64,000 nt of DNA from contig JAGPYM010000001.1 in assembly GCA_020736575.1 (NCBI GenBank), positions 2,604,001-2,668,000 on the forward strand, in the 5' to 3' direction. The position numbers and the translations under genes are program-made. This DNA is from Thelonectria olida. Taxonomy: Eukaryota; Ascomycota; Sordariomycetes; Hypocreales; Nectriaceae. This document shows, one piece after another, positions 56,988-64,000 of this stretch (position 1 is the first letter of the stretch; each line of letters starts with the position of its first letter). The notes under the pieces were generated by a model. The model had not been told where the DNA came from. It worked only from the letters and a program-made list of their open reading frames with translations, and made no database searches.

Positions 56988-58057
56988 GGTTGGTGCCGTT
57001 GCCGTCCAGGGGAGCGGCGAGATTCGTCTATGAAGCCAGGGACACGAGGCTTCTGTGGCGGACGGCGGAACTCGCGGTGACGGTGTGTTCGAAGTAGTCG
57101 AACTGGAACGAAGTGAGGTGGGGAGGAAGTGAAATAGACTGGGAATTTTGCCCCGTCAAGTCCAAGCAGGGTGCCAGGCAGTGAATTTGGTATCGCTGTG
57201 GTGGGGTTCTGGGGGACGATGGAGGGGTAATACGAGCTTTAGTCACCTCAGTCTTCACGACGAAGAGTCACGGTCAGTTCGAACAAAGAAAAGACATGCG
57301 AGTGCCCGACAAAAGGAAGCAATCCAATCTTTGCCTAACTGGAAATGGACGACTGCCAGATTATTCGTCCTAACGTGAAACCTCCTCTTTCTTCACCTGA
57401 GTTGACTAACAGCGTGCTGGGGAAGTTCTGCAAGGCTGCAGGGTGCACGTTTCCCTTCAAGAACTCGTGGGCCTCTATGGCCTCGGCTATGGCTGATAGG
57501 TTTGATAGATTAAGCAAGGGTCGAGGAGAAGGGCCTCGTATTCGAGGTATCCAGTCATAGCCCTATATCTAATCTCCCTACTCATTCGTAAATATCATCT
57601 CGCTGACATTTGGAGTACATGCAAGACTGCTTGGATTACAACCACCATCCACTAACTGCACAACCAATGCCTTCGGAGAATTTACCAAGGCACAACATTG
57701 ATGCTGTCTGACACTGTTTGAAGGGAATGTCCTCGTAATTTTTGTATTGAGCAACATTTCGGGCTTTTTCTTTTCTCGATTATTTGCTCTTTAGATGGAT
57801 AACTACACCGTGTGTCTTCGTACCTACCCACCAGATATCGAATGAATTCCAGGTTTGGATCCTGCGTGGTTTCACCTCAACTCGAGCGCTAAAGTACAGT
57901 GGAGCGAACCCTGCCACTCTGGATTCCAGCGCTTGAACGCTAGACCGCAAGTGGAAACCAGCTTCGCGGGACAGTCTCCATTATCGCGACTTTTTGGATC
58001 TCGGGTTCAATTTTCGTACATCGCGTTTGCATTCCCGTCATTGCTCTCCGATCTGCA
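56988..58057. promoter_or_regulatory. Divergent region between kap120 and mitochondrial ThrRS
   Basis: About 1.07 kb with no supportable gene. Short ORFs at 57345-57560 and 57855-58061 lack family features and the latter is in a different frame from ThrRS. No TATA box or E-box recognised. Confidence 0.4.
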
Positions 58058-59563
58058 ATGATACGCTCTCGAACCACAAGGTCGGCAGTCCCGGCCTTGT
58101 TGAAAATACAATGGACATGTCCGGCTTGTCTTTCCCGACGTCGCCTATACTCACAGAAACCCGACCAGAGAGAACCACCTGACCATCGCAAGCTTGGCCT
58201 CCAGCAAGAACTCTTCATCAACTCCCTATACAGCCCCGGCTCGCCAATTTTCCTCCCGAATGGCGCCAAAATCTTCAACCGACTCGTCGATTTCCTGCGG
58301 AAACAATACGTACGATATGGATTCGAAGAGGTCATCACTCCAACGATTTACAAGAAGTCTCTTTGGGCAAAGTCTGGCCACCTGCAGAACTATGCCGAGG
58401 ATATGTATTCAGTGACCGGAAATGCACCACACCACGACGCAGATCACCCGAGCTGCTGCGGAGGAGGTCATTCGAGAACGGCAAAGGCTGAGGAGGAAGA
58501 AGAGGGAGAATATGGCTTAAAACCCATGAACTGCCCCGGCCATTGTCTGATTTTCGCATCAAAACGACACAGCTACCGAGATCTTCCCATTCGCTACGCC
58601 GACTTTAGCCCTCTTCACCGAAACGAGGCATCCGGTTCCCTGAGCGGATTGACTCGAGTGCGACGCTTCCACCAAGACGACGGACACATCTTCTGCCGAC
58701 CAATTCAGGTTGAGGAGGAAATCAAGAAGACGCTGGACTTTGTCAAAGTTGTGTACACCGTCCTACGATTTGGCGTGAGTTACCGTCTAGCTCTATCCAC
58801 TCGACCAAAAGATCACTACATTGGTACTGAGGAGGAGTGGGATCAAGCTGAGAACGCCCTGAAGCGAGCACTTGATGCGTCAGGCATGGAATGGGGCGTA
58901 AAAGAAGGCGACGGAGCCTTCTACGGTCCCAAGATTGACATCATTTTGAAAGACTCGGATGGTAAGGAACATCAAACGGCTACAGTTCAGCTCGACTTCC
59001 AACTCCCCAAGCGTTTCGAGCTCGAGTACCAAGCCCCTGCGCCAGAATACGAAGCTCGGGGCGAAACAACCGAGGACCCAGCGCTCCTGGCAGAGTACGG
59101 TCCTGTCCGACCCGTCATGATCCACCGTGCTGTCCTCGGATCCGTGGAGCGGCTGATGGCTCTCCTGATCGAGAAGTATGACGGTAAGTGGCCGTTTTGG
59201 CTGAACCCCCGCCAGGCCATCATTCTCACAGTCAACACCTCTGAATCGGTCCTGGACTGGACCGAGAAGGTGCGCGATGTTTTGGTAGGCCAGAACAAGA
59301 AGATCTACGAGCAACTCGAAGCTGGCGTTCTTCCTGAACAGGGCGGTGAAGTGCTGCGACCGACCGGACTGGCTGTGGATGTGGATACCACGGCGAGATC
59401 CCTCGGTGCTAAGATCAGGGAGGCGCGCAAGAACGGTTACGGCCAGATCTTGGTGGTTGGAGACGAAGATGTCAAGAATAAGCAGGTTGGTTTGGGCAAG
59501 GAGCGCATAACTCCCGAGGAGTTGCGTGACCGCTTCCGAGCTATGGTAGATACATTTGCTTAG
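58058..59563 (+). CDS. MST1: Mitochondrial threonyl-tRNA synthetase
   Basis: Class II synthetase charging mitochondrial tRNA-Thr. Single exon, 501 residues, without the cytosolic-type N-terminal editing domains, as in yeast Mst1. An Arg-rich presequence (MIRSRTTRSAVPALLKI) is followed by class II motif 1 (IFNRLVDFLRKQYVRYGFEEV, TPTIYKKSLWAKSGH), the zinc-site Cys in LKPMNCPGHCLIF, motif 2 (RYADFSPLHRNEASGSLSGL, TRVRRFHQDDGHIF) and motif 3 (RPVMIHRAVLGSVERLMALL), then the anticodon-binding domain (from WPFWLNPRQAIILT). An insertion of about 30 residues rich in His, Cys and Glu (PHHDADHPSCCGGGH plus a Glu run, about 58419-58517) sits just before the MNCPGH block. Whether it binds metal is unknown. 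Confidence 0.93.
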   Translation: MIRSRTTRSAVPALLKIQWTCPACLSRRRLYSQKPDQREPPDHRKLGLQQELFINSLYSPGSPIFLPNGAKIFNRLVDFLRKQYVRYGFEEVITPTIYKKSLWAKSGHLQNYAEDMYSVTGNAPHHDADHPSCCGGGHSRTAKAEEEEEGEYGLKPMNCPGHCLIFASKRHSYRDLPIRYADFSPLHRNEASGSLSGLTRVRRFHQDDGHIFCRPIQVEEEIKKTLDFVKVVYTVLRFGVSYRLALSTRPKDHYIGTEEEWDQAENALKRALDASGMEWGVKEGDGAFYGPKIDIILKDSDGKEHQTATVQLDFQLPKRFELEYQAPAPEYEARGETTEDPALLAEYGPVRPVMIHRAVLGSVERLMALLIEKYDGKWPFWLNPRQAIILTVNTSESVLDWTEKVRDVLVGQNKKIYEQLEAGVLPEQGGEVLRPTGLAVDVDTTARSLGAKIREARKNGYGQILVVGDEDVKNKQVGLGKERITPEELRDRFRAMVDTFA

Positions 59564-59979
59564 ACATGTAATAGCTTTGCTGGCATTCTTGAAGAGCGAG
59601 CATAGAATCATAGACACAAGTCCTCTCCCAACATCGGCCACTGGCCCATCCCCACATCCCCAGAAGCGTATGACTATGTGATAGACCTACTCTTCATCTT
59701 GCGTCGTGCCTTACCTTGTGCTGCTGGCGTAGCGGAAGCGGAAGAGCGAGCTGCATGACATGCGACATGGGCTGCTTCGGTTCCTAACTGTAACCAACGT
59801 TGTTTGAACGGTCTCTCGTCATAGAGGCTGGATAATATCGTGATCACCATCCAGATTGCCAAATCAACCGCGTGATCTGCCCTGGTTGGGTTGATATAGT
59901 GCTCTGTACAGCAGTCAGTAACATTGTCGCGTGACAAGACCCATGGGGCGTAGACGGAATGATCGCCCGCCCACATCTC
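59564..59979. other. Convergent 3' region between ThrRS and the bHLH gene
   Basis: About 415 bp. A 100-codon minus-strand ORF (59976-59674) starts four bases after the bHLH stop. Its composition is unremarkable and it has no domain; a spliced extension of the bHLH gene is possible but unsupported. Confidence 0.35.
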
Positions 59980-60391
59980 TCACCTCTTCAAGTTGTCGTC
60001 GACGTCGCCGCCTGCGCCTTCGATACGGTCGATCATGGCTTTGCGCTCAACGAGTTTCTCGCGCATGTAGTCCACTGTCCGCTTCAAAACCAGGCCCTCT
60101 GAACGGCCCTGGCCTTCCAGTCCGGGCACCAGCTCGGTCAGGCGATCAAAGCCTTCTCTGATGGCCTGGCGGCGCTTCTGCTCTGTCAAGGATAAATTAG
60201 CCCTTGGTCGTGTCAATACTTGGCTGTGCAAGTGCAAGAACTTCAAGGCTGTTGCGTCTTGGGAGCGGCATACCAGATGCGATGTGATTTTGCTTCTTTT
60301 CTTCCTCCGTCAGGCGCGGTTTGTCGTCTGCAGCTTGTGGCGCTCCGGCGTCACCGGTGGCAGGTGACTTATTATTTGGCGAAGAGGACAT
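59980..60391 (-). CDS. Small bHLH transcription factor, Ino4-like
   Basis: Model: exon 1 60391-60274, intron 60273-60183 (91 nt, donor GTATGC, acceptor GACAG), exon 2 60182-59980; 106 residues. The join restores a complete basic region NHIASEQKRRQAIREGF with the H-E-R triad that reads the CACGTG E-box, then helix 1 (FDRLTELVPGL), a short loop and helix 2 (LKRTVDYMREKLVERKAMID). The protein is little more than the DNA-binding/dimerisation domain, like yeast Ino4, which works only as a heterodimer. Targets are unknown. Dimerisation with a longer partner encoded elsewhere is inference. Confidence 0.85.
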
Positions 60392-61100
60392 GGTTTATAG
60401 CCGGAAAAACAAGTAGCGAAGAAGATCAGGTTGGAACTGGTGAATAATCGCGGCTGGTCGCAAAGTGCCGGGTCTGTTTATAAGATGAAAAGGAAATGAT
60501 GCGCCAGTGTCAATAAAACGGCGTGTGAGTGCAAGGATGCTGCCCCAGATTCCATGTGATACCCTTGTCTTTGCATGTGCTAGAGCAAGTGCAAGCGCCG
60601 CTCAAGCAGGAGCTTCCACTGCCCGTTTTGAAATTAATTCCTTCATATGGATGCGATCCACCAACACATTTCACAATTCCCACATGTGACAGTGACGTCC
60701 TCGGCGTCTAAACAGCTTGACCCAGAAAACTTGTGTTACGGTGTCTCGAGAATTGTGCAAATACCTCAAATACCTCGGGATGTTTCCAATTGATCCTTGA
60801 AGGACCCAATTAAAAGCCATCACCGAAAATACAGGACATGTGCCTCCGAGATTCAGTTGTCTTGGTAATGCTGCTGCCCGCGCTTCACCATGGCCCGGAC
60901 TTGAATATGCCAGGTAATCAGGAGGTTGTACCCCACAAGTGTATATGTACTCTAGATTTCCGTCCAAAATATGTCATGATGAGACACCCAGCGGATTGAC
61001 TTGTAACGACGCCATTTTCCTCTATATGCCAGCATAAAGTACGCATCAACTGGGCATGCACAGGCTCCACCCTCTGTGCAATTTTGAAGAGCCATTGAGT
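60392..61100. other. Intergenic region upstream of the bHLH gene
   Basis: About 700 bp with the bHLH promoter and the 3' end of the Maf gene, both minus strand. TATAAGATG at about 60479-60487 could be a TATA-like element on the plus strand only. Nothing else seen. Confidence 0.35.
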
Positions 61101-61966
61101 TTACTCCTCCTCCTCCTCCTCGTCATCCTGTTGGAAGATGACCTTCTCAGCCAGGGCTATGCACTGTCGGACTGGTAGCCCGACCACATTGTCGAAACCC
61201 CCGACAATTCGTTCAACCAGCAGCATGCCTCCAATGCCCTGTATACCGTATCCGCCTGCCTTGTCGGCTCCCTCGCGAGTCTTGACGTAGGCCTCAATGA
61301 CGTCGTCTGGTAGCCCTTCAGACTCGCTCAAGAAGTAGACCTTGGTCTCTTCTGTATGACTGGCTACCTCGTATCCTGGATGTCTGGCATCGTCTCTAGG
61401 GGCCATCACAGTGACGGCCGTCAAGACTCGGTGCATTTCTGTATCTCGTAGGTGCTTCAGCATCCGAATGTGATCGGCCTCGTTTCGTGGCTTCTCAAGA
61501 ATGCGACCGTCACGAGTGACGATAATGGTGTCGGCAGCAATAACAAGCTGTGGGTCAGGGATGGAAGCGAGGCTCGTCTCTAAAGCAGTGGTGTAAACAT
61601 CCATGCACTTCTGGCGGGCGGTTGCGGCGACATATTCGTCAGGTCCATAGACCGTCTTATCAAGGTCTTCGGGCTTTGTGGAAGGTGTGATTTCGAGGTT
61701 GGTAAGACCGAACTGCGGTGTGTGAGTATCACGATGACGCAAAGTGGGTGGGCAAAAGGCCTTCGAACTTGTTGTAAGAGAGCCCTTCTTCGGGGCGACG
61801 CTGAAGCAAGAATGACCCGCTTGGAGTTGAGGTGCTTGAGGATGGGAAGCTCCAGAGGGAGGGGGAGCTTGCGGATAGGTAGGCTTTGGCGGGGAGGGGC
61901 CCCCTTGCCTTCAGCCGTCTTGGCACCGTCCGGAGGGGGGTCACTGAATGTTTTGGAGTCAGACAT
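61101..61966 (-). CDS. Maf/Ham1-like nucleotide pyrophosphatase
   Basis: Maf-family house-cleaning enzyme hydrolysing modified or non-canonical NTPs, usually dTTP/UTP- or m7GTP-type substrates. Model: exon 1 61966-61769 (66 codons), intron 61768-61713 (56 nt, donor GTTCGA, acceptor CGCAG), exon 2 61712-61101; 269 residues. The join gives RRALLQQFGLTNLEITPS. The N-terminal signature VILASASPRRRALLQQ is the Maf P-loop-like motif, followed by the conserved TARQK, the catalytic ADTIIV aspartate, and GGYGIQGIGGMLLVERIVGG near the end. The N-terminus of about 50 residues is a disordered Pro/Lys extension, and the C-terminus ends in six Glu. A second Met upstream in the same ORF does not look like the true start. 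Confidence 0.88.
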
Positions 61967-63083
61967 GGTGATGTATCGATCTGATATCTGTAAATGCGAA
62001 AGTCGATGCAGGAAGCGGATGTCACACAGATGCGAGTCTGGGTTGGAGAATGAGGTCAATGTGGGGGGCTTAACATCAAGACGCGCGCCAACTTGGCCCC
62101 ACGACACCCAGAGCTCCTGTCATGGGCCATCCCGCTAGATAGCTCCAAACGAGAATACCTAGACACATCAATGAGAAGCATTGTGTCTGACTTCGATAGA
62201 GTTGGCTGGGACGTTTCAATATCGGGATAAGTCAATGCGGAACAAGGGAACACGGCGGTTCGAATGCAATAATTAGAGAATTTGGTAGAGTCCAGAAGTG
62301 GTATCAATTGTCAAACGCCCTGGACAAATTCATGCGTCTCAACTCGACCAAGAAAGACCTGGATCTTGGGGCCACTTTGCTGTCAATTCTGTTGGAGAAG
62401 ACGCGGGGTCCAAGCTCAATTGCTAGGAGGTGCTATAGCTTTCAAACGGACAGATTCCGATTGTTGTCGTACATTATAGTCGACTAGTTTGATGATGGCA
62501 TAACGACATGGACGAAAATATTTCTTTGACTGGTGTTGCATGTTTTTGCTGAACTTATCACCATATTAAGCCCAGAGTTCGCATGTGAGTGAGTCGTTGT
62601 CTGCCTTGGTGCCTTAGCGTCGTTTTCAGGCATGAGCTTTACCATGGGCAGGGCCCAGTGTCTGCGGGTACCTGGCAAAGTGCTCCGTACCACCTCACCA
62701 CCAGTTGCAGTGCAAAACCGCCAAAACGACCCTCGTTGCCCCAACCTCAAAGCCAGAGCACCTTTCGCGTCTCGAAAAACAGGTGCAAGAATCCTCCAGC
62801 TCTAGCAGACATTATTCAGACATATTAGCACTCCATCCCAAGCTGCTTAACGCACCGAAACTAGCCACGATTCGCTTGCCTCGACCTCGAAACCCACCAC
62901 GACCTTGGTCCATTTGACGCGACGATTGGACCAGCACGCGTCAAATCCACTCATTCACTGTCGCAACCGCCTCGGCACCGCCATCTGCGCGAAGCCATTG
63001 TGCTTCAACGACCGAATTCCCAGCTGTATTCAGCGTAGGCTTGTCATGCGCCCGTCTCCGCGACTCTAGCCAGTATACCCGCG
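61967..63083. other. Intergenic region between the Maf and bromodomain genes
   Basis: About 1.1 kb divergent region with the promoters of both genes. Short ORFs on both strands lack features. No TATA box recognised. Confidence 0.4.
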
Positions 63084-64000
63084 ATGGACTCCAAGCGCAA
63101 GGCGAACGGGGCTGCATCGGCGGAATCTAGCGATCGTGCCAACAAGCGTCGCAAACTTTCTGTAAGTCCATCTCGTGCTAGTTTTCGAAGGTATCGTGTT
63201 GGAATTTCGTCGCAATGTCCCTCTCACTAGGCCGCGAATGCGCGACTTTCATACGCCATTGATCACGACTTGGTACCAAATGCAAAGACCCTCAACTAAC
63301 ACTCTTCTCAACAGGACTTCGACTTATCCAAGGGCGAGACAGCGGAGTCAACCACAATATACGGCCATGCCTTCCTGGAACATATTCGTCGGACTGCCGA
63401 CAAAAGGTAAGCTGATGCGGAACGTGATTGTTTTTAATCTCATATGTTGATCTCTCTCTTCTAGTGGCCGTCTTGTTGCTAAGACTTTCGAGCAACTTCC
63501 CCCTCGCAGGGGCAATGAAGAATACTACAATCAAACGCGCATGCCCATCTCACTAGCGACGGTCGAGCAAAAGTTGGATAAGGGCGAGTTCGAAAACCTC
63601 GCGGAGTTGGAGAGCTACGTTAAAAGAATGATCACAAACGCCAAGGACTTTTATCCTCGATCGTCCTCAACGTACGATGACGCAGAAAGGATGCGGAAGG
63701 CATTGAGTAACTACATGACGAAGACCAATCCTGCGTATCATCAAAGGCGCAACTACACCGCTCAGCCAACCCCGCTCCCACCGCTCTCAGAGGATGGTGA
63801 TGATGACGAGGATGCGGAAGGAGAAGTGGAAGAAGCCGCAGACCAAGACGAGCCAGCAAATGAAGATGCCGCTGAAGATGATGCCGAGGACGATGCTGAG
63901 GATGAAGACAAGGAGGACGAGCCCGAGCCCGAGGAGGAGGAAGAAGAAGAAGAACCTGCCTCGAAGAAACGATCTATCATACTCAAGCGACGAGGCCCAG
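63084..64000 (+). CDS. Bromodomain protein, RSC/SWI-SNF-type subunit (partial)
   Basis: Acetyl-lysine reader of a chromatin-remodelling complex, by domain type. Model: exon 1 63084-63161 (MDSKRKANGAASAESSDRAN, basic), intron 63162-63314 (153 nt), exon 2 63315-63406, intron 63407-63464 (58 nt), exon 3 from 63465 running off the window. The joins restore ADKSGRLVAKTFEQLPPRRG. Residues about 35-140 form one bromodomain-like fold (YYNQTRMPISLATVEQKLD then ITNAKDFYPRSSSTYDDAERM), with the YYNQTR and AKDFY positions of the acetyl-lysine pocket. A very acidic run (Asp/Glu about 63800-63960) and a KKR basic patch follow. Rsc4- or Rsc1/2-like is possible but cannot be decided without the rest. Confidence 0.8.

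Noticed and set aside
57345..57560. 71-codon plus-strand ORF between kap120 and ThrRS
   Set aside because: No family features and no partner exons; length is within chance expectation for this base composition.
58880..59641. Minus-strand ORF opposite mitochondrial ThrRS
   Set aside because: Lies opposite catalytic motifs of the synthetase; no domain of its own.

Overview
The window is nuclear DNA of a filamentous ascomycete (Pezizomycotina). I infer Sordariomycetes, probably Hypocreales, from gene content and style; a marker search would settle it. The reasons are: many genes carry short introns (about 49-153 nt, mostly 49-66) with GT..AG ends and CTAAC/CTGAC-type branch points; coding density is about one gene per 2-2.5 kb on both strands without operons; and the proteins are typical of fungi (Spc7, Scm3, Atg14, Bta1, a CYT-18-type mitochondrial TyrRS, Npr2). 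No bacterial, viral, plasmid, transposon, rRNA, tRNA or CRISPR feature was found.

Layout. 0-5 kb: 5' end of the ribosomal protein gene rps11/uS17 (minus), divergent from the kinetochore scaffold spc7. 5.8-10.7 kb: an unusual 1418-residue protein with an N-terminal membrane domain and a huge repetitive acidic tail, plus a small related ORF. 11-14.6 kb: atg14 (minus) divergent from a small conserved fungal gene, then a DUF3807 gene. 16-17.3 kb: casein kinase 2 alpha. 18-22.7 kb: scm3 (minus) divergent from atg6. 23.6-26.2 kb: an AAA+ ATPase. 26.5-31.4 kb: a full ABCC transporter (minus). 31.4-36.6 kb: a gene-poor stretch holding a decayed gene of the AIG2/gamma-glutamylcyclotransferase type. 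36.6-40.9 kb: betaine lipid synthase bta1 converging on a FAD amine oxidase. 41.1-43.8 kb: a multi-pass membrane protein divergent from a secreted/one-pass Cys-rich protein. 44.4-47.4 kb: SDH4 divergent from mitochondrial TyrRS. 47.6-51.6 kb: npr2 divergent from dsk2. 52.3-53.5 kb: a quinone-reductase-like MDR enzyme. 53.8-59.6 kb: kap120 divergent from mitochondrial ThrRS. 60-62 kb: a small bHLH factor and a Maf pyrophosphatase (both minus). 63.1 kb to the end: a bromodomain protein running off the window.

Functional groupings. Two centromere/kinetochore proteins (Spc7, Scm3), two subunits of the autophagy PI3-kinase complex I (Atg14, Atg6) and three mitochondrial proteins (SDH4, TyrRS, ThrRS) lie within 64 kb. 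Npr2 (TORC1 inhibition) and Dsk2 (proteasome shuttle) belong to the same nutrient/turnover theme as Atg6/Atg14. Whether this clustering is more than chance needs a synteny comparison.

Exon structures were assembled by eye by joining frames at plausible splice sites; lengths quoted are for those models. The most unusual observations are a predicted GC-AG intron in kap120, a start codon split by an intron in rps11, an 18-nt internal micro-exon in SDH4, the repeat-built membrane protein at 5.8-10.2 kb, an open in-frame upstream extension of CK2 alpha, and the decayed gene at 34.3-35.1 kb.
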